DNA of 64,000 nt from contig NZ_CANNBM010000002.1 in assembly GCF_947502895.1 (NCBI RefSeq), positions 558,001 to 622,000 of the forward strand, written 5' to 3'. Below the pieces are notes generated by a model. It searched no databases and was not told where the DNA came from. It was given only the letters and a program-made list of their open reading frames with translations. The translations under genes and the position numbers were made by a program. Below are positions 50,908 through 59,033 of the stretch, in pieces. The DNA comes from an uncultured Sulfitobacter sp. Lineage in GTDB: Bacteria; Pseudomonadota; Alphaproteobacteria; Rhodobacterales; Rhodobacteraceae. Every line of letters starts with the position of its first letter. Position 1 is the first letter of the stretch.

Positions 50908-53694
50908 ATGCCAGTAGTCGTTGTCGAATCTCCCGCCAAGGCCAAGACAATCAACAAATATCTCGGCGATAATTTCACAGTTCTGGCATCTTATGGCCAC
51001 GTACGTGATCTGCCCCCCAAGAACGGATCGGTCGACACAGACAACGATTTCGAGATGCTTTGGGAGATCGACAGTGGCTCGAAAAAGCACATGAAGGCGA
51101 TTGCCGATGCGCTGAAAGACGACAACGAACTTATCCTCGCAACCGACCCCGACCGCGAGGGCGAAGCGATCAGCTGGCATTTGCAAGAGGCGCTGACCGC
51201 CCGCAAATCAATCAAGAAAGACACGCCTGTCAGCCGCGTGGTGTTCAACGCGATCACCAAAACAGCCGTCACAGAGGCGATGAAAAACCCCCGTCAGGTC
51301 GACATGCCACTGGTGGAGGCCTATCTGGCCCGCCGTGCGCTGGACTATCTTGTAGGCTTCAATCTCAGCCCCGTTTTGTGGCGCAAGTTGCCCGGTGCAA
51401 AATCGGCAGGCCGCGTACAATCGGTCACCCTGCGCCTGATTACCGAACGCGAGATGGAGATCGAGGCCTTTCGCCCCCGTGAATACTGGAGTGTGAAGGC
51501 GTTGCTGGCCACACCTGCGGGTCAGGAATTTGAAGTACGCCTGACCGAGCTTGCCGGTAAGAAGCTGGATAAATTCGATCTGGACGGCGTCACCAAGGCA
51601 GAAATGGCAGTTCAGGCCGTGTCGAGCCGTGATCTGAGCGTGTCCTCGGTTGAGGCAAAGCCCGCCTCGCGCAACCCTTCCCCGCCTTTTATGACCTCGA
51701 CCTTGCAGCAAGAGGCCAGCCGCAAATTCGGCATGGGTGCGCGCCAAACGATGAGTACGGCTCAGCGTCTCTACGAAGCGGGCCACATCACCTACATGCG
51801 GACAGACGGCATTGATATGGCGCCCGAAGCCATGGACATGGCGCGCAGTGCTATTGCCGACCGCTATGGTGACAAATATGTGCCGGCCAAACCGCGCATC
51901 TACAAAAACAAAGCCAAGAACGCGCAAGAGGCGCATGAATGCGTGCGCCCCACCGAGATGTCCAAAGACGCGGATGCGCTGAAGCTGATGGATGGTGACC
52001 AGCGCAAGCTCTATGATCTGATCTGGAAACGTACGCTGGCTTGCCAAATGGAAAGCGCGCGGATGGAGCGGACGACTGTCGAGATTTCCTCGCCAGATGC
52101 CCAAGTTACCCTGCGTGCAACGGGTCAGGTTGTGCTCTTTGACGGTTTTCTGCGCGTTTATGAAGAAGGCCGCGATGATGTGGCGGATGATGATGAAAAG
52201 CGTCTGCCCCAGATTTCCAAGGGTGACACGCTGAAAAAGGCGGCTCCAGCCCGCTTGCAAGCTGACTTTGACAAGGCAGAAGGCACCGTTGTGGATGGCG
52301 ATGTGCTGGATGATGGCGATCAAGGCGCGCCAAAACCCAGCGGCATGCAGCGCAAATCCGGCGCACTGCTGGCTGAAAACGCCGCCGTTCTGGGCGCGCA
52401 GCACTTCACCCAGCCGCCCCCACGCTATACCGAGGCGACACTCGTCAAGCGGATGGAAGAGTTGGGGATAGGCCGCCCCTCCACCTATGCCAGCATCGTG
52501 ACCACCATTCAGGATCGCGGCTATGTCCGCCGCGAAGGCCAGCGTCTGATTCCCGAGGACAAGGGCCGCCTCGTAACCGCCTTCCTCGAGAACTATTTCC
52601 GCAAATACATCGGCTATGATTTCACCGCCGATCTGGAAGACCAGCTGGATAAGGTCAGCGCGGGCGACGCGGAGTACAAGAAAGTACTGCACCGCTTCTG
52701 GAACGATTTTTCCGCCGCCATTGCCGAGACAGCTGATCTGCGGATCACGGAAGTGCTGGAAAAGATCAACGATGTTCTGGCCCCCCACCTCTTTCCAGCA
52801 ACGGAAGATGGCAGCGATCCGCGCCTTTGCCCAAACTGCGAGATTGGCCGCCTGAGCATGCGCACCGCGCGGTCCGGCGGCGCTTTCATTGGCTGCTCGA
52901 ATTACCCCGAGTGTCGCTATACCCGCCCCTTCGGACCGCCCAATCCCGAGGCGGAAGCATCGGCCATCCCGCCCGAAGGCAAGCTGCTGGGCGAAGATGC
53001 AGGCGACGAGATTCGCGTTTTCAAGGGCCGCTTTGGCCCCTATGTGCAACGCGGTGCCGCAACAGAAGAGACACCCAAACCGCCGCGCCAGTCGGTGCCC
53101 AAAGAATGGCCCCCAGAAGAGCTGGAACTGGAGCGCGCACTTATGCTGCTCTCGCTGCCGCGCGAAATCGGGCCGCACCCCGAGGACGGGATCATGGTCT
53201 GGTCTAACATCGGGCGTTATGGCCCCTACCTCAAACATGCTCCCTCTACCTCGGATAGGGGCGGCACAAATGCCAATCTTGAAGGGCTTGACGAGGTGTT
53301 TACCGTCGGCATGAACCGTGCGGTGCAGCTGCTGGCGGAAAAGGTTGCATCACGCGGCGCGCGAGGCAAAGCCGCAGCTCCCCTGCGCGAATTGGGCGAA
53401 CACCCCGAAGCAGGCGGCCCCGTCAATGTGATGAAGGGCAAATACGGTCCCTACGTGAAGTGGGAAAAGATCAATGCGACCATCCCCGACACAGTTGATC
53501 CCGAAGAAATCACGATGGCCCAAGCCGTGCATCTGATTGACGAGCGAGCCGAGAAAGCTGGCAAAAAGAAGCCTGCTGCAAAGAAGAAAGCTGCCCCCAA
53601 GAAGAAGGCAGCCCCCAAGAAAAAGCCCGCTGCAAAGAAACCGGCAGCGAAAAAAGCCGCTGTGAAGAAAACCGCAGCCGCCAAGGAAGCATAG
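50908..53694 (+). CDS. topA: DNA topoisomerase I
   Basis: A 928-residue type IA topoisomerase relaxing negative supercoils. The Toprim domain opens VVVVESPAKAKTI with D80-P-D82-R-E84 as metal site; the catalytic Tyr is Y296 in ITYMRTDGID. One C-terminal zinc ribbon (CPNC...CSNYPEC) is followed by further topoisomerase C-terminal repeats and a Lys/Ala/Pro-rich tail of about 50 residues (KKKAAPKKKAAPKKK-like), typical of alphaproteobacterial TopA. The preceding 176 bp hold its promoter. Confidence 0.97.
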   Translation: MPVVVVESPAKAKTINKYLGDNFTVLASYGHVRDLPPKNGSVDTDNDFEMLWEIDSGSKKHMKAIADALKDDNELILATDPDREGEAISWHLQEALTARKSIKKDTPVSRVVFNAITKTAVTEAMKNPRQVDMPLVEAYLARRALDYLVGFNLSPVLWRKLPGAKSAGRVQSVTLRLITEREMEIEAFRPREYWSVKALLATPAGQEFEVRLTELAGKKLDKFDLDGVTKAEMAVQAVSSRDLSVSSVEAKPASRNPSPPFMTSTLQQEASRKFGMGARQTMSTAQRLYEAGHITYMRTDGIDMAPEAMDMARSAIADRYGDKYVPAKPRIYKNKAKNAQEAHECVRPTEMSKDADALKLMDGDQRKLYDLIWKRTLACQMESARMERTTVEISSPDAQVTLRATGQVVLFDGFLRVYEEGRDDVADDDEKRLPQISKGDTLKKAAPARLQADFDKAEGTVVDGDVLDDGDQGAPKPSGMQRKSGALLAENAAVLGAQHFTQPPPRYTEATLVKRMEELGIGRPSTYASIVTTIQDRGYVRREGQRLIPEDKGRLVTAFLENYFRKYIGYDFTADLEDQLDKVSAGDAEYKKVLHRFWNDFSAAIAETADLRITEVLEKINDVLAPHLFPATEDGSDPRLCPNCEIGRLSMRTARSGGAFIGCSNYPECRYTRPFGPPNPEAEASAIPPEGKLLGEDAGDEIRVFKGRFGPYVQRGAATEETPKPPRQSVPKEWPPEELELERALMLLSLPREIGPHPEDGIMVWSNIGRYGPYLKHAPSTSDRGGTNANLEGLDEVFTVGMNRAVQLLAEKVASRGARGKAAAPLRELGEHPEAGGPVNVMKGKYGPYVKWEKINATIPDTVDPEEITMAQAVHLIDERAEKAGKKKPAAKKKAAPKKKAAPKKKPAAKKPAAKKAAVKKTAAAKEA

Positions 53695-53700
53695 CGACAA

Positions 53701-53728
53701 TGCGGCTCTGAAACATGTCAGGGCCGCA
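53701..53728. terminator. Hairpin after topA
   Basis: TGCGGCTCTGA (53701-53711) pairs with TCAGGGCCGCA (53718-53728) with one mismatch and a six-base loop. No T run; probable weak terminator or message-stabilising hairpin. Confidence 0.5.
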
Positions 53729-53829
53729 AACGCACAACATCACATTCACGTCAATTCACCTGACCCATCTTGCATCTTCGCTGGGACTGCCCATCTGTGC
53801 GGGAACAGACCACATAGAGGGGCCGAGCA

Positions 53830-54408
53830 ATGACAAAACCAATTTTCACACGCCGCACCATGCTTGCTGCAACAGGTGCCGCCCTGTCCGCGCCAAGCGT
53901 CGCTTTGGCGGTTGAGACACCACAACCCATCCTTCCGCAACAGCCCGTCCGCCGCAATATCATGAGCTTTTCCACCCAGCGTTGGCAGGATCACTTCGAG
54001 TCTTTGGGCAAAGGTGCGATCCTGTGCGATATTTCTTCACGCGCGCTGCATTTCTGGAGCGGTGATGGCGAAACCTATAAAATTTTCCCCAGCTCTGTTC
54101 CCCGCACGGATGAACTGACCCGCCGCGGCTATACCGAGATCGTGCGCAAGCGCGTCGGCCCCGATTGGACCCCAACTCCCAATATGCTGAAAGAAGACCC
54201 GACGCTGGAATATATGCCCCCCGGCCCCGGCAACCCGCTGGGGACCCATGCGATGTATCTGACGTGGCCCGCATATTTGATCCACGGCACCCACGACACG
54301 CGCAAAATCGGACGATTGTCGTCTTCAGGGTGCATTGGCCTTTATAACTTCGCCATTGAAGAGCTGTTTAATATGACACCCGTCGGCACGCAGGTCCGTC
54401 TGCTCTGA
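53830..54408 (+). CDS. L,D-transpeptidase (YkuD family)
   Basis: A 192-residue periplasmic enzyme with a Tat/Sec-like N-terminus (KPIFTRRTMLAATGAAL, twin Arg and a long hydrophobic stretch). The YkuD catalytic site is HGTHDTRK...SSSGCIGLYN, with the nucleophile Cys in SGC; the usual SHGC(I/V)R is here SSGCIG, a small departure. It makes 3-3 or lipoprotein cross-links in peptidoglycan. Alone between topA and scoA. Confidence 0.92.
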   Translation: MTKPIFTRRTMLAATGAALSAPSVALAVETPQPILPQQPVRRNIMSFSTQRWQDHFESLGKGAILCDISSRALHFWSGDGETYKIFPSSVPRTDELTRRGYTEIVRKRVGPDWTPTPNMLKEDPTLEYMPPGPGNPLGTHAMYLTWPAYLIHGTHDTRKIGRLSSSGCIGLYNFAIEELFNMTPVGTQVRLL

Positions 54409-54506
54409 CGGGCAAGCGTGCTGCAGTGCGGCGCAAACATTGACACTACCCTGCCCCCGCGTCACAACCTCCCCAATCATTTCACCGATCAGGGGAGCAC
54501 TATGAC

Positions 54507-55211
54507 ATGAAGAAAATCTACCCAACCGCCGCAGAGGCCCTAGACGGGATCCTCACGGACGGCATGTTGATCGCCTCGGGTGGTTTCGGTTTGTGCGGCA
54601 TTCCCGAATTGCTGCTGGCCGCGATCCGCGATGCAGGGGTCAAGGATCTGACGTTTGCGTCCAACAACGCAGGCGTTGATGATTTTGGTATCGGCATCCT
54701 GTTGCAGACCAAGCAGGTGAAAAAGATGATCTCCTCCTACGTGGGTGAGAACGCGGAATTCATGCGCCAGTATCTCTCTGGCGAGTTGGAGCTGGAGTTC
54801 AACCCCCAAGGCACCTTGGCCGAGCGGATGCGCGCAGGCGGCGCCGGTATTCCGGGGTTCTACACCAAGACAGGTGTCGGCACCGTGATCGCCGAAGGTA
54901 AGGAAGTGAAAAACTGGGGCGGTCAGGACTATATCCTCGAAGAAGGCATCTTTGCCGATCTAGCCATCGTCAAAGCATGGAAAGCGGACGAGACAGGCAA
55001 TCTGATCTTCCGCAAGACCGCGCGCAACTTTAACCCGCCCGCCGCCATGTGCGGCAAAATCTGCGTGGTAGAAGTAGAAGAGATCGTGCCGACAGGCAGC
55101 CTCGATCCCGATCACATCCACCTACCCGGCATTTACGTGCACCGCATTGTGCAGGGTGAGCATGAGAAACGTATTGAACAGCGCACGACGCGCAAACGTG
55201 AGGAAGCATAA
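54507..55211 (+). CDS. scoA: Succinyl-CoA:3-oxoacid CoA-transferase subunit A
   Basis: A 234-residue class I CoA-transferase alpha subunit: GGFGLCGIPELLLAAI, then NNAGVDDFG and GGAGIPGFYTKTGVGT. With ScoB it moves CoA from succinyl-CoA to acetoacetate, linking ketone bodies or polyhydroxybutyrate breakdown to the TCA cycle. GGGGAG precedes the start. The scoB start is two bases after its stop. Confidence 0.96.
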   Translation: MKKIYPTAAEALDGILTDGMLIASGGFGLCGIPELLLAAIRDAGVKDLTFASNNAGVDDFGIGILLQTKQVKKMISSYVGENAEFMRQYLSGELELEFNPQGTLAERMRAGGAGIPGFYTKTGVGTVIAEGKEVKNWGGQDYILEEGIFADLAIVKAWKADETGNLIFRKTARNFNPPAAMCGKICVVEVEEIVPTGSLDPDHIHLPGIYVHRIVQGEHEKRIEQRTTRKREEA

Positions 55212-55212
55212 G

Positions 55213-55833
55213 ATGTGGGATCGCAATCAAATGGCGGCACGCGCCGCACAAGAGCTTGAAGACGGCATGTATGTGAACCTCGGCATTGGTATTCCAACGC
55301 TGGTGGCCAACTATGTCGGTGACAAGGACATCACCTTGCAATCGGAAAACGGAATGCTGGGCATGGGCGCTTTTCCCTATGAGGGCGAAGAAGACCCCGA
55401 TCTGATCAACGCGGGCAAACAAACCATTACCGAGATGGACCGCACGGCCTATTTCGATTCTGCGACCTCTTTTGCCATGATCCGTGGCGGCAAAATCGCT
55501 GCAGCTATTCTGGGCGCTATGGAAGTGGCCGAAAACGGCGATCTGGCGAACTGGATGATTCCCGGCAAGCTGGTCAAAGGCATGGGCGGTGCGATGGACC
55601 TTGTTGCTGGTGTTGGCCGCGTGATCGTGGTCATGGATCACGCCAACAAGCATGGCGAAAGCAAAGTGCTCAAGGAATGTACTCTGCCACTGACGGGCAA
55701 AGGTGTGGTTGACCGTATCATCACCAATATGGGCGTACTGGACGTGGTCGAAGGTGGTTTGCGCATTGTAGAATGCGCGGATGGCGTGACCGAGGAAGAG
55801 CTGCGCGCAGCGACCGAAGCAACACTTGTCTGA
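55213..55833 (+). CDS. scoB: Succinyl-CoA:3-oxoacid CoA-transferase subunit B
   Basis: A 206-residue beta subunit with the catalytic Glu in SENGMLGMG and GLGIP-like NLGIGIPTLVANY. The frame stays open upstream through scoA, but the ATG at 55213 gives the family N-terminus MWDRNQMAARAAQEL. Paired with scoA in one operon; its last codons overlap the start of the small GNAT gene by eight bases. Confidence 0.96.
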   Translation: MWDRNQMAARAAQELEDGMYVNLGIGIPTLVANYVGDKDITLQSENGMLGMGAFPYEGEEDPDLINAGKQTITEMDRTAYFDSATSFAMIRGGKIAAAILGAMEVAENGDLANWMIPGKLVKGMGGAMDLVAGVGRVIVVMDHANKHGESKVLKECTLPLTGKGVVDRIITNMGVLDVVEGGLRIVECADGVTEEELRAATEATLV

Positions 55834-56116
55834 AGTTGTAATCACCCGCGAACAGGACGGCAGCAAAGGGCGCTATGTGCTGGTGCAAGACGGGCACGAG
55901 GCCGACCTGACCTATTCGCGCATGGGCGAAACGCGGGTGATTGCCGACCATACCGCCGTGGCAGAGGCGCTTGCCGGAACGGGCGCAGGCTTGCGTCTGG
56001 TCGAACGGTTGGTTGCAGATGCGCGGGCCGAGGGCTTTTTGATTGTTCCGCTGTGTCCGTTTGTAAACGCCATGCGCCGCAAACACCCTGATTGGGCTGA
56101 CGCCTTCGACGTCTAG
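55826..56116 (+). CDS. Small GNAT-like acetyltransferase (YjdJ type)
   Basis: A 96-residue minimal GNAT, matching the YjdJ/GTL3A-like group: HTAVAEALAGTGAGLRLVERLVADAR holds the acetyl-CoA loop (Q/RxxGxG/A equivalent as GTGAG), then FLIVPLCPFVNAMRRKHP. It starts at TTG inside scoB. Coupled to scoAB, an arrangement that occurs in other Rhodobacterales. Target unknown. Its stop TAG is shared with the convergent transglycosylase stop (CTAG). Confidence 0.85.
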   Translation: MSEVVITREQDGSKGRYVLVQDGHEADLTYSRMGETRVIADHTAVAEALAGTGAGLRLVERLVADARAEGFLIVPLCPFVNAMRRKHPDWADAFDV

Positions 56117-56952
56117 TTCATTGCCGCGAAAACACAGCCGTCCGAGATCAACTCGGGCGGCGTTTTACACAGGCCTTTGGCCACTTGAAACGCTGCCAGC
56201 ACTTTCGGCACATAATCGCGCGTTTCCGGGAAAGGTGGGACACCCTCGTGCTTACGCACCGATCCCTCACCTGCATTATACCCTGCCAACACCAAAATCG
56301 GGTCATTGCTGAATTCGCCCATCAGCCAATCCAGATACTTGATCCCGCCCGCGATGTTCTGTTGCGGCACAGTACTGTCTTCTACGCCAAAGCGGCTGGC
56401 AGTGGCGGGCATCAGCTGCATCAGCCCTTGGGCACCTGCACTACTTACCGCATCAACACGACCAGACGATTCTACAGAGATAACAGCCAGCGCCAGCGCA
56501 GGTGACACTTTGGTCCCGATGGTTGAGCGGAGGATATCCACGCCGTGCAGCTTTGCGATGTCCTGCATATGCTGGAGACGGGGTGCCGCGACCTTAGAAG
56601 TGGCTCCCGACAGCGTTACCATCGCTTTCTCCAACCGCCCTGGCCCCGAATCCGATGCCGCTGGCGAGACTTTGGTCCAGAACCAATCATATTGCCCTGC
56701 CTTGGGCCGCGTGATCGCGCCAGAAGGTGCAGCAGCCACAACAGATTCGGCCCCCACAGCAGGGGAAGGACGATTTATTTGTACATTTACCCGTTTTCTG
56801 GCCCCTGCTTTGGGCGGTTTTACAAATTTCGGCTTAAAATCGGGAAACGGCGGGGGGGATTCTGCCCAAACGGGCGCTGTTGGAGGCGCAAAAGCAAGTG
56901 CGGCACCTATCGCCAGAACTGAAATTAGTGATTTCACTGTGCCTGCTCTCAT
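56113..56952 (-). CDS. Lytic transglycosylase (SLT domain)
   Basis: A 279-residue exported protein with an N-terminal hydrophobic signal (AGTVKSLISVLAIGAALAF). A Pro-rich linker precedes the SLT domain, which has the catalytic Glu in VISVESSG, GAQGLMQLMPATA and LAGYNAGEGSV. It cleaves peptidoglycan glycan strands. The ATG at 56952 is preferred to a TTG at 56985. Lies just before the Tad locus on the opposite strand and could help the secretin cross the wall. Confidence 0.92.
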   Translation of the reverse strand: MRAGTVKSLISVLAIGAALAFAPPTAPVWAESPPPFPDFKPKFVKPPKAGARKRVNVQINRPSPAVGAESVVAAAPSGAITRPKAGQYDWFWTKVSPAASDSGPGRLEKAMVTLSGATSKVAAPRLQHMQDIAKLHGVDILRSTIGTKVSPALALAVISVESSGRVDAVSSAGAQGLMQLMPATASRFGVEDSTVPQQNIAGGIKYLDWLMGEFSNDPILVLAGYNAGEGSVRKHEGVPPFPETRDYVPKVLAAFQVAKGLCKTPPELISDGCVFAAMN

Positions 56953-57061
56953 TTTTTGTCTGCTTTTTTCGCTAATATCGCGCAAAAACCGCGTTCAATC
57001 CAGTAAATGAGGCATTGGATTATGGCGATTTTGCCTCAATTGGGGTGTTTGCGCCGCATGC

Positions 57062-57131
57062 GTTAACCATTTTTAAAAACCCAAAACTAATAAAACGCTT
57101 AGAATCAGACACTTGGTAGTTTTTATCCAAA
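57062..57131 (+). promoter_or_regulatory. Cell-cycle-type motifs upstream of the first flp gene
   Basis: GTTAACCAT (57062-57070) matches the CtrA half-site TTAACCAT. GAATC (57102-57106) is a CcrM/GANTC methylation site, and TTATCCAAA (57123-57131) is one mismatch from the DnaA box. The pilin ATG is 166 bases downstream of the last motif. No exact full CtrA site (TTAA-N7-TTAA) is seen. Confidence 0.4.
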
Positions 57132-57296
57132 ATTATTCATTGCCACTGCAAAAGCCGCATTTGCCGCCAAATTCATGCCCCATTCATACAGCTATATAGC
57201 GTCATACCAAGTCGAGCAGGCCTGAATGAGAGCGGGTCGGAACGCAAGGCAGGGTTGGAAACTTAAAACCTTAAAATCCTTTGGAGGGATACTACC

Positions 57297-57500
57297 ATGA
57301 TGAAATTCGTAAAAAACTTCCGCAATGACGAAGACGGCGCAGTAACAGTTGACTGGGTTGTTCTGACAGCTGCGGTTGTTGGCCTGGCGATTGCTGCCTA
57401 CGGCTCCATCCAGTCCGGCGCAGCCGACATGACAGCAAACACCGCCACCTTCCTCGGCGGCCAGACAATCGGCGAAGTTGGTGCACCAGTTTCCGAGTAA
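57297..57500 (+). CDS. Flp family type IVb pilin 1
   Basis: A 67-residue pilin, the likely major subunit of the Tad pilus. A short leader ends at G14, processed before A15-V-T-V-D-W; the hydrophobic helix VVLTAAVVGLAIAAYGSI follows. This is the Rhodobacterales version of G|xxxxEY. A strong GGAGG and its own terminator directly downstream suit high expression. Two consecutive ATGs (57297, 57300) are possible starts. The promoter region is 286 bp long and carries cell-cycle motifs. Confidence 0.93.
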   Translation: MMKFVKNFRNDEDGAVTVDWVVLTAAVVGLAIAAYGSIQSGAADMTANTATFLGGQTIGEVGAPVSE

Positions 57501-57514
57501 TCGGCGCATCGGCT

Positions 57515-57579
57515 GATAGCCTAGGGCTATCGCCTGTTATCAGGGGGCTGCGTTCTGCATGGAATGCAGTCCCCTTTTT
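57515..57579 (+). terminator. Hairpin and intrinsic terminator between the two pilin genes
   Basis: GATAGCC-tag-GGCTATC (57515-57531) is followed by a long GC stem (57543-57555 with 57561-57574, ending CCCC) and TTTTT. The second is a good rho-independent terminator. It lets pilin 1 be made in excess over the downstream genes. Confidence 0.85.
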
Positions 57580-57624
57580 CTTTGGCCTCGCGCTGCACGC
57601 GACCACAGTACAGAAAGATCTCTT

Positions 57625-57825
57625 ATGATTGACCAGATCAAATCATTCTACGCCGACGAAAACGGCGCCGTAACCGTGGACTGGGTCGTCCTGACAGCTG
57701 CTGTTTGCGGGCTTGCGATTGCATCGTTCGCGTCAATCCAGCAAGGCAGCCAAAGCGTTGGCAACAAAGTCGGTGAATACCTGACCGATACAGACATCGA
57801 AGATCTGATGGATCTCGACAGCTAA
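57625..57825 (+). CDS. Flp family type IVb pilin 2
   Basis: A 66-residue Flp pilin with leader to G14 and AVTVDWVVLTAAVCGLAIASFASI, nearly identical to pilin 1 in the processing region but different after it, with a Cys in the helix and an acidic C-terminus (TDTDIEDLMDLDS). It may be a minor pilin or a second pilus subunit. The frame is open from 57559, but the ATG at 57625 gives the pilin N-terminus. An inverted repeat (GGCGCCG/CGGCGCC) follows the stop. Confidence 0.9.
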   Translation: MIDQIKSFYADENGAVTVDWVVLTAAVCGLAIASFASIQQGSQSVGNKVGEYLTDTDIEDLMDLDS

Positions 57826-57965
57826 AGGGCGCCGCCTGCTTACGGCGCCTCTGGCATGTGATTTGCCCCTTCGGGTCCTAAAATCACCACAATCAACCGG
57901 CAAAATAGTCGGAGAGCGAAAACCGTTCGGGTCACCCCGAACCTTGAGGTAAAGAGGAACACAAA

Positions 57966-58817
57966 ATGCGTATGATTTTTGGGCTCGTGCTGTTGGTCGG
58001 CATCGCGTTGGCTGGCGGCGCGGTGTATCTCGCTAAAGGACAGATCGGCCAATACAAGAACGCGATTGCGCGCGCAGAAGCCGCAAAGCAACAGATTATT
58101 GCGACAGAAAAGATTTTCGTCGTGACACGGAAACTCGAATACGGTGAAAAACTCACCAAAGACGATGTACGCGTCGTTGATTTCCCAAAGGCCGCCCTCC
58201 CCGAGGGCCATTTTACAGAGCTGGCGGCGATTTTCCCTGAAAACACAGATAAACCACGGATCGTCCTGCGCCCTATCGAGAAAGATGAGGCCTTGCTGGA
58301 CATCAAAGTAACCAAACCGGGTGAAGACGCGGGCCTCACTTCACGCCTCGAGCGTGGCATGCGGGCCTTTGCAATATCGGTTGACGTATCCTCTGGCGTG
58401 TCCGGTTTTCTACGTCCCGGCGACCGCGTAGATGTCTACTGGACCGGCCGTGTCGGCAACGGCCAGAGCCGTCAGGAAGTCACCAAGTTGATTGAATCGA
58501 GCGTTCCGCTGATTGCCGTCGACCAAAGCTCCGGCAGCGTGGAAGGTGCGCGCATCGCCCGCACCGTAACAGTGGCTGTAGACCCCAATCAGGTTGCGTC
58601 ACTGGCACAGGCCCAATCCACTGGCCGCTTGTCGCTGTCCTTGGTTGGCGCAGGTGACGATATCGAGATCGCCAGCAATATTGAAGTGAACCAGCAAGAC
58701 CTTTTGGGGATCGAAGAAGAAGCACAGGCACCAGTCATCGCCAAAGAGAAGGTATGTACCATTCGTACACGCCGCGGTGCCGAGGTTGTGAACCTGCCCA
58801 TTCCTTGCACAAACTGA
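57966..58817 (+). CDS. cpaB: Flp pilus assembly protein CpaB
   Basis: A 283-residue inner-membrane-anchored periplasmic protein (helix about 3-22). The SAF domain spans about 46-110, with VTRKLEYGEKLTKDDVRVVDFP, and the RcpC/CpaB C-terminal domain includes SGFLRPGDRVDVYWTG. It helps assemble the Tad secretin. AGGT/GAGG-like sequence lies before the ATG. A terminator-like hairpin separates it from cpaC. Confidence 0.93.
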   Translation: MRMIFGLVLLVGIALAGGAVYLAKGQIGQYKNAIARAEAAKQQIIATEKIFVVTRKLEYGEKLTKDDVRVVDFPKAALPEGHFTELAAIFPENTDKPRIVLRPIEKDEALLDIKVTKPGEDAGLTSRLERGMRAFAISVDVSSGVSGFLRPGDRVDVYWTGRVGNGQSRQEVTKLIESSVPLIAVDQSSGSVEGARIARTVTVAVDPNQVASLAQAQSTGRLSLSLVGAGDDIEIASNIEVNQQDLLGIEEEAQAPVIAKEKVCTIRTRRGAEVVNLPIPCTN

Positions 58818-58860
58818 TCCCTTTTCAGGGCTAACCTCCTGATCTACGTAAGTATTGAGA

Positions 58861-58888
58861 CGCCGCTCCGGATGCGGGGCGGCGTTTT
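58861..58888 (+). terminator. Terminator between cpaB and cpaC
   Basis: CGCCGC-TCCG/CGGG-GCGGCG stem with a four-base loop (58861-58884) and TTTT. It ends the pilin-cpaB transcript, so cpaC starts a second transcription unit. Confidence 0.8.
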
Positions 58889-58909
58889 GCATGTGCCCCC
58901 TGTTGCCAT

Positions 58910-58983
58910 TTATCCACAACAGGACAGCAGGCGAACGCATTGATTCTTGCAATAAAATCGGAATTGCCCCAGAGTTATCCAAA
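58910..58983 (+). promoter_or_regulatory. DnaA boxes and a GANTC site upstream of cpaC
   Basis: A perfect DnaA box TTATCCACA (58910-58918), a GATTC methylation site (58942-58946) and a near-match TTATCCAAA (58975-58983) are spaced at about one every 33 bases in the 145 bp before the cpaC start. No AT-rich unwinding element is seen, so this is not an origin. Confidence 0.5.
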
Positions 58984-59033
58984 CGACGGGCAAAAAGACC
59001 CTATTTTGAGGCGTGATCAAAAAGGCAGGTCAC

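Noticed and set aside
51208..53238. 676-codon minus-strand frame opposite topA
   Set aside because: Antisense to a complete topA with all catalytic motifs; high GC keeps the opposite strand free of stops.
53571..53691. Lys/Ala repeat tract as a separate repeat element
   Set aside because: It is the coding sequence of the natural Lys/Ala-rich tail of topoisomerase I.
57063..57076. Full CtrA site (TTAA-N7-TTAA) upstream of flp
   Set aside because: The two TTAA elements at this position are six, not seven, bases apart. Only the TTAACCAT half-site is claimed.
58910..58983. Replication origin
   Set aside because: Only two DnaA boxes, one imperfect, no AT-rich unwinding region and no dnaA, parAB or repABC genes nearby.
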